This document shows, piece by piece, positions 8,334-17,672 of a stretch of DNA of 64,000 bases. Position 1 is the first letter of the stretch. Each line of letters opens with the position of its first letter. The stretch comes from Halolamina pelagica. Lineage in GTDB: Archaea; Halobacteriota; Halobacteria; Halobacteriales; Haloferacaceae. The stretch covers positions 2,480,001 to 2,544,000 of the forward strand of contig NZ_LGUC01000001.1 of the NCBI RefSeq assembly GCF_001307315.1. The letters are read 5' to 3'. The notes beneath the pieces were generated by a model. The model saw only the letters and a list, made by a program, of their open reading frames with translations. It did no database searches and had not been told where the DNA came from. Both the position numbers and the translations under genes were made by a program.

Positions 8334-9664
8334 GCGGCATCGACCCGCTCGGCCACGCCCAGCACCCGTTCTCGCAGCGTTTCGGCGTCCGCCGCCAGCA
8401 GCCGGACCATCGGCTCCTTGCCGTGGGCGCCGCCGTCGACGATGGCCTCGGGGGCGTCGCCGTCCCGGCGGGTCAGCACGCGCTCGGCGGCCCAGTCCAT
8501 CGTCCCGGCGGCGTCGTCGGGCTCCTGGGTCCGGTCGACCGTCGCCACACACAGTTCGCCCTCGACGGCCGCCCGAACCGCCTCGCTCGCCCGGACGTTG
8601 CAGGCCGCGGCGATGCGCTGGTCGTGCTGGCGCACCCCCAGTAACAGGCGCGCGATGTGACTCGACGCGCCGAGGGCGGCGCCGCCGGGGGCCCGCACGC
8701 CGCCGGGGACGCGGGTGAGGCGCCCCTCACAGGCGGCCACGTCGCCCGGCTCGACCGCCGTCTCGGGGGCGACGGCGACAGTCATCCCGACTTCGGGGAT
8801 CAGCGGCGCCATCGCGGGCGTCTCGAACGCCCGGACGGTCTCGCGCACCGCCCGGAGCGCGCGGGGCGCGTCGGCGCGCGCTCGCAGGCCGGCGAGGTGG
8901 TGGACCGGCCCCGTCCCCTCGCCGAGGTCGTGCCCGTGGGCCACCGCGCGGACCAACAGGGCCTCGGCGTTCTCGACCGCCCGCTGGCGGTCGAGCCCGC
9001 GTGCGAGGTCGGCGGCGACCGCCGCCGAGAGCGTGCAGCCGCTGCCGTGGCTGTTCGCGCCCGACACGCGGGGGGACCTGAACTCCCGGACCTCCTCGCC
9101 GACGAACACGTCGACGACTGCGTCGCCGTCGAGGTGGCCGCCGGTGACGAGCGCGGCGTCGGCGCCCAACTCCCGGAGCGATTCGCCGGCCGCGACCGCG
9201 TCGGCGGGCGTCTCGACCGCGACGCCGGTGAGCAGTTCCGCCTCCGGCGCGTTCGGCGTCACCAGCGTCGCCGCCGGGAGGAGGCGCTCGCGGACGACCG
9301 CCTCGCCGGCCTCCGAGAGCAGGCGATCGCCGGACTGGGCGACGACGACAGGGTCGACCACCACGGGGTAGTCGGCGGCTGCGAGTTCGTCGGCCGCGGC
9401 GCGGGCCACCTCGGCGTTCGCGAGCATCCCGGTTTTCGCGGCGTCGACGCCGAGATCCGACTCGACGGCGCGGATCTGCTCGCGGACCATCGCGGGGTCG
9501 GTATGAGCCGCGTCGCGCACGCCGGTCGTGTTCTGGGCGGTGAGGGCCGTGACCGCCGACGCGCCGAACGCGCCGCGGGCCTCGATCGTCTTCAGGTCGG
9601 CCTGCACGCCGGCGCCGCCGCCGCTGTCGGAGCCGGCGACGGTGAGCGCGACTGGTCGGCCCAT
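8321..9664 (-). CDS. thiD: Bifunctional HMP/HMP-P kinase and thiamine-phosphate synthase
   Basis: A 447-aa ThiD-ThiN fusion of thiamine biosynthesis. Residues 1 to about 260 form the ribokinase-fold HMP(-P) kinase: [20 protein letters not shown] near the N-terminus and the anion hole [20 protein letters not shown] near residue 205. Residues from about 270 form the ThiN thiamine-phosphate synthase domain ([15 protein letters not shown], then [20 protein letters not shown]). ThiN replaces ThiE in many archaea. There is no DNA-binding domain, unlike ThiR-type fusions. The ATG overlaps the stop of thi4 as ATGA, so the two genes form an operon covering both halves of thiamine. Confidence 0.92.
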   Translation of the reverse strand: MGRPVALTVAGSDSGGGAGVQADLKTIEARGAFGASAVTALTAQNTTGVRDAAHTDPAMVREQIRAVESDLGVDAAKTGMLANAEVARAAADELAAADYPVVVDPVVVAQSGDRLLSEAGEAVVRERLLPAATLVTPNAPEAELLTGVAVETPADAVAAGESLRELGADAALVTGGHLDGDAVVDVFVGEEVREFRSPRVSGANSHGSGCTLSAAVAADLARGLDRQRAVENAEALLVRAVAHGHDLGEGTGPVHHLAGLRARADAPRALRAVRETVRAFETPAMAPLIPEVGMTVAVAPETAVEPGDVAACEGRLTRVPGGVRAPGGAALGASSHIARLLLGVRQHDQRIAAACNVRASEAVRAAVEGELCVATVDRTQEPDDAAGTMDWAAERVLTRRDGDAPEAIVDGGAHGKEPMVRLLAADAETLRERVLGVAERVDAAQSA

Positions 9665-10590
9665 CAGTCGTCGGCGGGCCCGGGCTGTGTGCTCGGCATC
9701 CCGACGCGCGGCGCGTCGTGGCCGAGTTCGTCGATCGCGACCTGGGCGGCCTGCTTCCCGGAGAGCAGCATCGCGCCGAACGTCGGCCCCATCCGGGTGA
9801 GCCCATGGGTCGTGGCCGTGGCGAGCCCGGTCGTGATCAGGCCGTCGTGGATCTTGCCCGTCTGCTCGACGACGTCGTCCTCGCTCTGGCCGACCCACAT
9901 GGAGTCGTGGCCGGGCGAGTCGTGGCCCGGCGCGCCGTACTCGCCGTCGGCAGTCGTGTCCATCCCGGCCTCGCCGGTCTCCTCGATCCCGGGCGCGTCG
10001 ATCACGCCGCGCTCGTGGAGCTTGGAGACGACGACCGCCTCGTGACCCGTCGCGTCGATCACGAGGTCGGCCTCGACCGCGACGGGGTCGACGCAGGTGA
10101 GTTCGCGCGGGAGCGAGTGGACCGGCGTCCAGTTCAGCACGACGCCGGAGACCTCGTGGTCCTCGCGGACGACCACGTCGGTGAACTCCGTCATGTTCTG
10201 GATCCGCGCGCCGGCGTCGCAGGCGGCCTTGATCAGCGCGGAACTGGCGTGTGGCGCCGTAGCGACGTGGAGCCCCTCGGCCTCGTCGGTCTCCTCGTAG
10301 GGCACGCCGAGTTCGTCGAGCACCTCGTGGGCCGGCTCGCGGACGGTGAGCTTGTTCATCAGGAAGCCGCCGAGCCAGAAGCCGCCGCCGAGGTAGTTGT
10401 TCTTCTCGACGACGGTCACGTCGACGCCGCGCTCGGCGAGTTCCTTCGCCGCGACGAGCCCGGAGGGGCCGCCGCCGACGACTACCACCTCGCTGTCGGT
10501 GAATTCCATGAACTCGTCGTGCCACTCGTCGGCGATCGCGCGGGTGACCTGTGCCTCGCTCGCGTCGGTGAAGCCGTCGAAAGACATCAT
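9664..10590 (-). CDS. thi4: Thiamine thiazole synthase Thi4 (Cys-type)
   Basis: Makes the thiazole moiety of thiamine from NAD and glycine. The Rossmann motif [20 protein letters not shown] is at residues 35-54. The segment [10 protein letters not shown] places a Cys at residue 166 (165 from the second ATG), the position of the sacrificial sulfur-donating Cys in yeast Thi4; methanogen homologues have His there and use free sulfide. Conserved [15 protein letters not shown] is near the C-terminus. Two adjacent ATGs (10590, 10587) can serve as start. A TATA-like TTAA at 10614-10617 predicts a leaderless mRNA. Confidence 0.92.
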   Translation of the reverse strand: MMSFDGFTDASEAQVTRAIADEWHDEFMEFTDSEVVVVGGGPSGLVAAKELAERGVDVTVVEKNNYLGGGFWLGGFLMNKLTVREPAHEVLDELGVPYEETDEAEGLHVATAPHASSALIKAACDAGARIQNMTEFTDVVVREDHEVSGVVLNWTPVHSLPRELTCVDPVAVEADLVIDATGHEAVVVSKLHERGVIDAPGIEETGEAGMDTTADGEYGAPGHDSPGHDSMWVGQSEDDVVEQTGKIHDGLITTGLATATTHGLTRMGPTFGAMLLSGKQAAQVAIDELGHDAPRVGMPSTQPGPADD

Positions 10591-10617
10591 TACTACGTGG
10601 TACTACCGAGTAGTTAA
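10591..10617 (-). promoter_or_regulatory. thi4 promoter with candidate operator repeats
   Basis: Directly before the thi4 start the plus strand reads TACTACGTGGTACTACCGAG then TAGTTAAG. TACTAC occurs at 10591 and 10601 (10-bp period), and ACTAC-CGA-GTAGT (10602-10614) is a perfect inverted repeat. The repeats fill the space between the TATA-like element and the start codon, so a bound repressor would block initiation. This is inference; no regulator is encoded nearby. Confidence 0.45.
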
Positions 10618-10715
10618 GCGTTGTCGTCGGCCCCCCACGGTCCGCCCGGAGCCAGGACGGATCGGCCGACGGCGTTCTCAAAGCGCTTAGGCATCCCCGT
10701 TAGAACGCCCAGTCG

Positions 10716-11426
10716 ATGACCAGCGATACGGACGGCCGGACGGCCGTCACGTTCTCCGCCGCCGGCGCCCGCGCGGGGTTCCGCCGCTGTCTCCCCGTCG
10801 CGGCGGGCGTCGGCGCCTACGGCCTCGTCTTCGGCGTCGTTGCCAGGCAGTCGGGGCTGAGCGTCGCGGAGGCCGCGCTGATGAGCGCGACCGTGTTCGC
10901 GGGGGCGGCCCAGCTGATCGCCGTCGAGCTCTGGGCCGACCCGATCCCGGTCGCCGCGGTGCTGACGACGACGGTCGTGGTCAACGCCCGCTACGTGCTG
11001 ATGGGCGCGGCGCTGCGCCCGTGGTTCGCCCGGCTCCGCCCCAGCCACTCCTACGGCAGCGTCTTCTTCCTGATCGACGAGACCTGGGCAGTGACGATGG
11101 GCGAACTGAGTGAGGGCCGGGGACAGGGGGCGTTCCTCGTGGGAAGCGGCGTCGCCGTCTGGCTGTTCTGGGTGGCGGCCACCGTCGCCGGCGCGAGCGT
11201 CGGCGCCGCCGTCGGCGAGCCGAGCCGGTACGGGCTCGACTTCGTGCTGCCGGCCATCTTCATCGCGATCGCGGTCGGCCTCTGGGAGGGGAAGTCGACG
11301 CTACTGCCGTGGGTCGTGGCGTTCGCCGTCGCGATCGTGGCCGCCGGCGCGCTCCCCGGCCGGTGGTACATCCTCGCCGGCGGCGTCGCGGGCAGCCTCG
11401 TGGAGGTGATCCGTGTCGGGCGTTGA
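10716..11426 (+). CDS. azlC: AzlC family branched-chain amino acid exporter, large subunit
   Basis: A 236-aa membrane protein with about six hydrophobic segments. The family signature is clear: FRRCLPVAAGVGAYGLVFGV near the N-terminus, ATVFAGAAQLIAVELWADP and NARYVLMGAALRPW. AzlC works with the small subunit AzlD to export branched-chain amino acids or their analogues; the real substrate here is unknown. The stop lies beyond the start of azlD (14-nt overlap), indicating coupled translation. It is divergent from thi4. Confidence 0.88.
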   Translation: MTSDTDGRTAVTFSAAGARAGFRRCLPVAAGVGAYGLVFGVVARQSGLSVAEAALMSATVFAGAAQLIAVELWADPIPVAAVLTTTVVVNARYVLMGAALRPWFARLRPSHSYGSVFFLIDETWAVTMGELSEGRGQGAFLVGSGVAVWLFWVAATVAGASVGAAVGEPSRYGLDFVLPAIFIAIAVGLWEGKSTLLPWVVAFAVAIVAAGALPGRWYILAGGVAGSLVEVIRVGR

Positions 11427-11723
11427 ACTCAGCCCGACGGTGGTCGCCGTCGTGGCCGCGATGGCGCTGCTGACGTACCTCACGAAGGCCGGGGGTTCTG
11501 GCTCCTCGGCCACGTCGACACCTCCGAGCGCGTCGACGCCGCGCTCTCGGCGCTGCCCGGTGCCGTGGTCGTCTCGATCGTCGGCCCGGAGCTCGTGGCC
11601 GGGGGCCCGAGCGCCTGGCTGGGCGGAGCGGCGGTGGTGGTGCTCACCAGAAAGACGGGGAGCCTGCTGGCGGCGATGGTCGGCGGGCTGGGGGTCGTCC
11701 TCGCCGTGCGGGCGGTGCTCTGA
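11413..11723 (+). CDS. azlD: AzlD family small subunit, frameshifted
   Basis: Small membrane partner of AzlC, 103 aa after one base is restored. It starts MSGVELSPTVVAVVAAMALL, continues TYLTKAGG, and resumes in the shifted frame with FWLLGHVDTSERVDAALSAL, PGAVVVSIVGPELVAGGPSA and a hydrophobic C-terminus ending VLAVRAVL. The break is in the five-G run 11491-11495, where a sixth G joins the frames. It overlaps azlC by 14 nt. The 311-nt length (3n+2) agrees with a single missing base. Confidence 0.85.
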
Positions 11724-11726
11724 GCG

Positions 11727-13058
11727 CTACGGGTCGTGGACGCGGTCCAGCGCCTCGACCGTCGGCGCGTTCACGATCCGGACGGTTCGCCCCTCGCGTG
11801 TCACGCGGAACGCGTCCGCGAACGTGCCGTTCTCGACGCGGTAGACGCCGTCGCCCTCGGCGGTCGCGTTCAGTGATTCGGTGAGCATGCCGCGGTACGC
11901 CTGCACGAACTGTCGGGCGTCGCGGTCGCTCTCCCACCGGGTCTTCAGGACGTAGCCGTCCATCGACGGGTCGTCGCTGTCGGCGTCGAAGTACGGCACC
12001 AGCTTGTCGCCCGCCCAGCCCGCAGTCGCGGGGTGGGAGTAGTTGTACGGCGAGTACGGGCCGGGGTTCTCGCTGAAGCTCGACCGGTCGATCGCGCGCT
12101 GCTGCCAGAGCATCGCGAACAGCGTCGCCTCGCCGATCCGGCTCGCGCTCGCCCGGTCGAACTCGCTGGTCGAGCGGTCCGGGACGGCCACGCTCGCCGG
12201 TCCGTCCTCCGGGTAGTCGTCGGGGTGGAGCAGCTGCTCGCTCGATCCCGGCGGCCGGACGTACAGATCGTTCACCGCCGCCCAGCCGCCGCGCTGGCGG
12301 ATGCGGTGGACCAGTGTCGGCCCCTCACTGTAGGGTGCGTAGACGGTGAGATAGAGCCCGAGGTTCCGGTCGTCGATGGACGCCCCGCCGCCGGCGTCTG
12401 GGCGGTCGATGCAGTCCCACTCGCCCTCGCAGCGCTCCTCGTACTGCGCTTCGACGTAGCTGGCGTCGCCCTCGACGACGCCGGTCTGTGCCATCGCGGC
12501 GTCCGGGTTGTCGGCGCCGCCCAGCAGCGAGAGCCGCTGGTCCTGCAGCGCGTGCATCAGCTCGTGGGCCAGCGTCGCCCGATCGACGGTCGGCGTTTCG
12601 CTGTCGCTCACGAGCACGATCTGGTCACCGCCGGGCGAGTAGTAGCCCAGCACGGAGCCGCCGTAGATCGAGTCGAACGCGCCGCCGACGGTGCGGTCCT
12701 CGCCGACGAGCATCGCCGCCTCGTAGCGCTGCTCGCGGGCGCGCTCGGGGGGCGTGTCGACGGTCGTGTCGCGACCCGACCCGTTCTGGAACTCCTCGCG
12801 AGAGATCACTTCGACCGGAACCGTCCGCTCGAACTCCAGCCCGCGGATCAGTTCGACGCGAGCCATCGTGCGGGCGACGACGGCGTCGAGCTCCGACTCG
12901 TTCAGCCCGTCGCTGGTGTCGACGGCGATAGCGTCGGTGGCGGCGTAGCCGTTCTCGACCCCCAGTCGGTCGGCCGGGGGCGTCGGCGACGGCGCGGCCG
13001 GCGCAGCACAGCCAGCGAGGACCAGACAGCAGACGACGGCGAGCAGACGTAGCCTCAC
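11727..13058 (-). CDS. Hvo_1808-type surface lipoprotein with HExxH motif
   Basis: A 443-aa predicted surface protein. The signal MRLRLLAVVCCLVLAGCAAP has a lipobox Cys at about residue 17, so it is lipid-anchored. At about residue 166 the motif ATLAHELMHALQDQ gives HExxH, and VVEGDASYVEAQYEE about 30 residues on supplies a possible third (Glu) ligand, the arrangement of gluzincin metallopeptidases. The remainder alternates Tyr-rich segments (YAPYSEGPTLVHRIR, YSPYNYSHPATAGWAGDKL). It is a paralogue of the next gene upstream, with a different membrane anchor. Peptidase activity is inferred from the motif only. Confidence 0.85.
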   Translation of the reverse strand: MRLRLLAVVCCLVLAGCAAPAAPSPTPPADRLGVENGYAATDAIAVDTSDGLNESELDAVVARTMARVELIRGLEFERTVPVEVISREEFQNGSGRDTTVDTPPERAREQRYEAAMLVGEDRTVGGAFDSIYGGSVLGYYSPGGDQIVLVSDSETPTVDRATLAHELMHALQDQRLSLLGGADNPDAAMAQTGVVEGDASYVEAQYEERCEGEWDCIDRPDAGGGASIDDRNLGLYLTVYAPYSEGPTLVHRIRQRGGWAAVNDLYVRPPGSSEQLLHPDDYPEDGPASVAVPDRSTSEFDRASASRIGEATLFAMLWQQRAIDRSSFSENPGPYSPYNYSHPATAGWAGDKLVPYFDADSDDPSMDGYVLKTRWESDRDARQFVQAYRGMLTESLNATAEGDGVYRVENGTFADAFRVTREGRTVRIVNAPTVEALDRVHDP

Positions 13059-13089
13059 ACCGACGAATGCACCGCCGAAGCGAAAAGCG

Positions 13090-14752
13090 TTACCGGCGAC
13101 CGGCCAGCAGCGCCGCGCCCAGCACCGCTACCAGCGCGGCCACGACCGAGAACCCGGGGGCCTCGGCGCTCGTCGCGGACGCCGCCGGCGTCTCCTCACC
13201 CGGCGTCGCCGTCCCTCGTCCGGTGCCGGCGTCGCGGTCGGCTCGGGCGTCGACGCGTCCGTATCGACCGACTCGCGCACCGCGGAGAGCGAGTCGACCG
13301 ACGGCGCGTTGACCACGGTCACCGTGTCGCCCTCGACAGTCAGGTGGAACGCGTCGGCGAACTCGCCGTCGGCGACGCGGTAGGTGTCCTCGCCGACCTG
13401 TTCGGCGCCCCAGAACGTCAGCAGCGACTCGTAGGCGCCGCGGAACTCCGTCGCCTCGTCGGGGCTGTCCCAGACGAGCCGCCAGACGTAGCCAGTCTCG
13501 CCGTCGGCGCTCCGGTAGACGTGGAGTCGGTCACCGTCCCAGCCCGCGGCCGCGTCGAAGCCGTAGTTCAGGGGATCGAAGCGGCTGATCTCCCCCGAGT
13601 CGGTGTAGTTGAGCCAGGTGCGGGGGCCGACCACGTCGGACGCGTAGCTCCGAACGCTCCCCTCCTCCGCGTACAGCGGGTAGGCGAACATCGCGGCGAC
13701 GCCGGACTGGCCGATCTCGGCGTAGTCGCGGCGGCGCTCGGGGCGGACGCGCTCCCAGTTGTCGGCGTGCTCGTCGGCGAGTTCCACCTCGGTCGGCGGG
13801 TCGGTGCCGTAGCGTTCGGGGTGGATCACCTGCTCGGCGCTCTCGGGCGGGGCGTCGTACAGGTCGTTGACCGCCGCCCAGCCGCCCTCGCGTTTCTGCT
13901 CGGCGACGAGCGCCGGCCCGTCGCTGTAGGGCTGGTAGTTCAGGAAGTAGACGCCCATGTTCGGCGGCGACGCGCCGCTCCCCCGCCGCCGTCCGGCCGG
14001 AGGCAGGTTCCGTTCCAGGCGCCACCCTCACCACAGCGCTCTTCGTAGCGGTACTGGACGAAGTTGGCGTCGCCCTCGATCAGCCCGCTGTTGGCGTTGG
14101 CGCCGTCGCGGGTCTGACTGGTGAAGTTCGCCAGATCGAACTCTTGGTCCTGCATCGCGTGGACGAGCTCGTGACCGAGGGTGAACTCGTCCACCTGGAG
14201 GCTGCTCTCGTTGTCGGTGACGAGCACGATGGCGTCCTCGCTGGGGCTGTAGTAGCCCGCGATCGAGGCGCCGCGGTTGGCCTGCTGTGTCTCGAGGGAG
14301 TCGGTCTCCTCGCCGATCAGGAACAGCGCTTCGAACTTCACGTTGTCGAACGTCCGGAACGACTCGCTGTAGGAGGCGTTGCCGGAGCTGTTCGCGAACT
14401 CCGAGCGCGGGACGATCTCGACGGGCACGTCCATGTCGAACTCGACGCCCCGGATCAGCTCGACGCGGGCTTTCGCTCGCGCGATCGTGGCGTTGAGTTC
14501 CTCCTGCGTGAGCCCGTCGCTCTGGTCGACGGCGATGCTCTCGTTGTGCCAGTAGCCGTCCTCCCAGCCCAGCCGGTCGGTTTCGGGATCCGGCGGGGCG
14601 CTCTCGTTCTCCGCCTCGACCTGTGTCGTGGCGTCGACGCTACCCGACGCTACGGCTGCGTCGGCAGTGGCGGCAGGCCCGGCTGCCGCGACGGGAGCGA
14701 GACCGGCGAGGACGACGACTGCGACGGCGAGGACCGCGGAGACTCGTCGCAT
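13090..14752 (-). CDS. Hvo_1808-type PGF-CTERM surface protein with HExxH motif, frameshifted twice
   Basis: The second Hvo_1808-type protein, 554 aa after two bases are restored. It starts MRRVSAVLAVAVVVLAGLAP with a Sec-type signal. The motif FTLGHELVHAMQDQ gives HExxH and GLIEGDANFVQYRYEE follows. Breaks are in the C runs 13980-13984 and 13213-13215 (plus strand). In the corrected last frame the protein ends in a Thr/Pro/Glu linker, then APGFSVVAALVAVLGAALL and AGRR: a PGF-CTERM motif, helix and basic end, the recognition signal for archaeosortase A. It was duplicated with the lipoprotein downstream but uses a different anchor. Confidence 0.82.
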
Positions 14753-14840
14753 AGCCACACATGGGGCTGACCACGCAAAAATACCTCGGCGAGAGCACGC
14801 TCCCACGGAAGCTAAGACGCGGACGGCCCAACGGGTCGTC

Positions 14841-15410
14841 ATGTTCGATCCCGACAGTACCGCGGTCGTCGTCGTCGACATGCAGAACGGGTTCTGTCAC
14901 CCCGAGGGGAGCCTGTTCGCGCCCGACAGCGAGGCAGCGATCGAGCCCGTGACCGACCTCGTCGCCCGCGCCCGCGACGCCGGCGCGAGCGTCGTCTACA
15001 CGAAGGACACCCACCCCGAGGAGCAGTTCGAGGGTAACCACTACTACGACGAGTTCGAGCGCTGGGGCGAACACGTCGTCGAGGGGACGTGGGACGCCGA
15101 ACTCCACGACGACCTCGACGTGCGCGACGAGGATTACGTCGTCGAGAAGCACACCTACGACGCGTTCTACGAGACCGGGCTCGAAGGGTACCTCGACAGC
15201 CACGGCATCGACGACCTGCTGATCTGCGGGACGCTCGCGAACGTCTGCGTGCTCCACACTGCCGGCAGCGCGGGGCTGCGGGACTACAAACCGGTGCTCG
15301 TCGAGGACGCGCTTGGCTACATCGAGGCCGAGCACAAGGAGTACGCGGTCGACCACGCCGACTGGCTGTTCGGCGAGGTGACCGAACTGTCCGAGGTCGC
15401 GTTCGACTAG
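14841..15410 (+). CDS. pncA: Nicotinamidase / isochorismatase family hydrolase
   Basis: A cysteine hydrolase of 189 aa. The catalytic triad is visible: Asp13 in VVVDMQNGF, Lys103 in VVEKHTYDAFYET and Cys136 in CGTLANVCVLHTAGSAGL. Asp56 and His58 (TKDTHPEEQ) with His67 or His78 match the metal site of nicotinamidases, and WGEHVVEGTWDAEL matches their WPxHCVxGTxGAE segment, so nicotinamide deamidation to nicotinate is the best call. This would feed the nicotinate phosphoribosyltransferase at 4999. The stop abuts the convergent thioesterase with no gap. Confidence 0.82.
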   Translation: MFDPDSTAVVVVDMQNGFCHPEGSLFAPDSEAAIEPVTDLVARARDAGASVVYTKDTHPEEQFEGNHYYDEFERWGEHVVEGTWDAELHDDLDVRDEDYVVEKHTYDAFYETGLEGYLDSHGIDDLLICGTLANVCVLHTAGSAGLRDYKPVLVEDALGYIEAEHKEYAVDHADWLFGEVTELSEVAFD

Positions 15411-15898
15411 CTACCGGAACAGCCGGTAGGAGGGCTGACCCGTCGCCACGAGCCGTTCCTCCCCTCGTCGACGCCCCAATCGCGGTCGTCGTCGCCGTGC
15501 TCCGGCACGGTGCTGGTCACGTCGACACGGCTGACGCCGATGGTGGTGCCGGCCCGGATCACGTCCGCACAGGCGTGCAGGTCGCCGGTTGCGCGCCGGA
15601 GGTAGTTCACGTTCAGGCTCACCGTCGCCACGTCGGTCGCCAGCGGGTCCTCGGCCGCGAGCCGGAGCGCCAGCCCGCCCGCCGTATCCACGAGCGTCGC
15701 CGCGACGCCGCCGTGGATCGTCGGCTTCGAGGCGGGGTTGGTGAGCTTCTCGTCGAACGGGATCGTGAGCTCGATCCGGCCGGGCTCGACGGCGGCGACT
15801 TCGGTGCCGAGCCACGAGAGGTAGCCGTGATCCTCCTCGATCGCGTAGCGAATGAAGTCGGCGGCGCCGTCCGGCAGCGGCGGCAGATCGTCGGCCAT
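15411..15898 (-). CDS. PaaI-type hotdog-fold thioesterase, frameshifted near the end
   Basis: An acyl-CoA thioesterase-like hotdog protein of 162 aa. It begins MADDLPPLPDGAADFIRYAI; the fold signature is KPTIHGGVAATLVDTAGGLA (His-Gly-Gly catalytic loop) followed by VSLNVNYLRRATGDLHACAD. Near the C-terminus the frame breaks in the C run 15461-15464. The corrected end is EERLVATGQPSYRLFR with stop TAG at 15411-15413, while the uncorrected frame ends in an Arg/Ser/Pro-rich tail. The physiological substrate is unknown. Confidence 0.85.
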
Positions 15899-15940
15899 AC
15901 CGGCCTTCCGCGGGCCCGGGTGAAGTAGCCGGCGGGAGCG

Positions 15941-16861
15941 TTACCCGAGCCGGATCGACGACGCCGCGGGCGAAACGGTCACCGTCACGGCGTCGCCGAC
16001 GGCGAACTCGTGGCCCTCGTGGAACACCAGCTTCGCGCCGAACGTCTCGCGGGAGGCGAACAGCGACAGCCCCGTCGCGCGCTCGCCGTTCACGTCGATC
16101 GCCAGCTCGCCCCACGCCACGTCGGCGCCGGTGCCCGTCCGGGGCGATGCGGTGCCGACCTCGGTGCCGAGCAGCGAGACCGACCCCGCCGTCGCGGCGC
16201 CGGCGGCCCCGGCGGTCGCGTACGCCCCACCGCCCGTGTAGTGGGCCAGCCCGCCGTCCAGCGGCGTCCCGTCGTCGGCCGCGATCGCCGCCCACGAGCC
16301 CGGGTCCGGGTGGGCCGGCGCGTCGAGCCGGACGTACGTCTCGCCGGTCTCGACGACCGTGCCGGTGCCGTCCCACGGCGTCCCGGTGATCCCGACTTGG
16401 GGCTCGACGGGGAGCGATCCCGACGCCCGATACGGGTTCGCGTCGGCAGGCCGGAACCCCAGGTGGAGGTGGTCGTCGACCCAGCGCCCGAAAAAGCCCG
16501 AGCGCACCGAGGCGCCCAGCGAGTCGCCCGCGTCGACCCAGTCGCCGGCGTCGACGCCCGGATCGACGTGGAGGACTCTGGCGAGCAGGGCCGCGCCGCG
16601 GCCGTCGGCCCAGTCGTCGGCCACGTCGACGACGATCAGGTGGTCCTCGTCGACGGCGTAGGAGCGATCCGGGCAGGCGACGGTGCGCGTGTCGATCACC
16701 TCGCCCGGAACGGGTGCGGGGGCCGTACCGTCGTCGGGGTAGAGATCCACCGCAGCGCCGCGGTCGTGGGCGGGGTAGGGGGAGTTGTAGCAGGAGAACC
16801 GCGCGTAGCGATCGAGGAGGGATGGGGGAAGCGGGACAGGGGAGCGCTCGGCCGCGGGCAT
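15941..16861 (-). CDS. M23/LytM-like fold protein without signal peptide
   Basis: A 306-aa protein. The N-terminal half resembles the LytM/M23 metallopeptidase fold: AHDRGAAVDLYPDD (HxxxxxxD type metal site), PVPGEVIDTRTVACPD, then LHVDPGVDAGDWVDAGDSLG, the lysostaphin-like biotinyl hairpin, and DDHLHLGFRP (HxH). No signal peptide or membrane segment is visible at MPAAERSPVPLPPSLLDRYA, so it seems cytoplasmic, which is odd because archaea lack peptidoglycan. Residues from about 190 on form a Gly/Ala-rich domain I do not recognise. The M23 relation is by motif only. Confidence 0.6.
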   Translation of the reverse strand: MPAAERSPVPLPPSLLDRYARFSCYNSPYPAHDRGAAVDLYPDDGTAPAPVPGEVIDTRTVACPDRSYAVDEDHLIVVDVADDWADGRGAALLARVLHVDPGVDAGDWVDAGDSLGASVRSGFFGRWVDDHLHLGFRPADANPYRASGSLPVEPQVGITGTPWDGTGTVVETGETYVRLDAPAHPDPGSWAAIAADDGTPLDGGLAHYTGGGAYATAGAAGAATAGSVSLLGTEVGTASPRTGTGADVAWGELAIDVNGERATGLSLFASRETFGAKLVFHEGHEFAVGDAVTVTVSPAASSIRLG

Positions 16862-16914
16862 GCTCGGCGAGTGGCGACGGCCACGCTTAGGTACGTCGGA
16901 CCCCGACTGCGCCC

Positions 16915-17648
16915 ATGCGCGTGATCCGCGGGCGAGCGTCCACGCCCGAGGGGGACCGGGAACGGACGCGGGAGCTGCTGGACTCGGTCGCCGACACCGG
17001 AACGCCGGTCGTCCGGGCGTGGACCCCCACCGCCATCTCGCCTTCGGGCGCCGGGACGCGAACGAGTCGGGGTACGGCGACGCCCGGCGCGCGGCCGAGA
17101 AACGGGGGTTCCCGCCGGTCGAGCGCTCGGTCGGGGGCCGGGCGGTCGCCTACACCGGCACGACCGTCGCGTTCGCCGCGCTCGAACCGACCGAGGACAG
17201 TCGCTCGGGGATCACCGAGCGCTACGAATCGGGCGTCGACACCGTCGTCGAGGCGTTCGCGTCGCTCGGCGTCGACGCCGAACCGGGCGAGCCGCCCGAC
17301 TCGTTCTGTCCCGGCGACTACTCGGTGCAGGCGCCGTGTTCGACCGACGGCGGGGGTCGCCGTCCCGGCAAAATCGCCGGGATCGCCCAGCGAGTGACCG
17401 CCGGCGCGGCGATGGTTTCCGGCGTGGTCGTCGTCGCCGACCGCGAGGAGATCCGTGACGTGCTCGACCCGATCTACGACGCGCTCGACGTGCCGTTCGA
17501 CCCTGACTCGGTCGGGAGCGTCGCGGCCGCGGGCGGGCCGAGCGAACCCGAGCGCGTGGCTCGCGCGCTCGAGGACGCGCTCGTCGACGGCCGCGAGCGG
17601 TCGGTCGAACGGCTCCGCGAGGCGACGGACACCAGTCGGGAGGCTTAG
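16915..17648 (+). CDS. Lipoate-protein ligase A-like (BPL/LPL fold) protein, frameshifted
   Basis: A 244-aa protein after one base is restored. It starts MRVIRGRASTPEGDRERTRE. In the corrected frame PVVRAWTPHRHLAFGRRDAN is followed by YGDARRAAEKRGFPPVERSV, GGRAVAYTGTTVAFA, and FCPGDYSVQA with GKIAGIAQRVTAGAAMVSGV. These are the conserved blocks of lipoate/octanoyl transfer enzymes, including the GGRAV loop and the catalytic-type Lys in GKIAGIAQR. The break is in the five-C run 17024-17028. It sits 24 nt upstream of the dihydroorotase. Confidence 0.83.
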
Positions 17649-17672
17649 GGGAGCGCCCCACACACTGGGCGT

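Noticed and set aside
8321-10681. A single 786-aa fusion reading through thi4 into thiDN
   Set aside because: Its first 340 residues are an Arg-rich shadow of thi4; thiDN has its own ATG at 9664 overlapping the thi4 stop.
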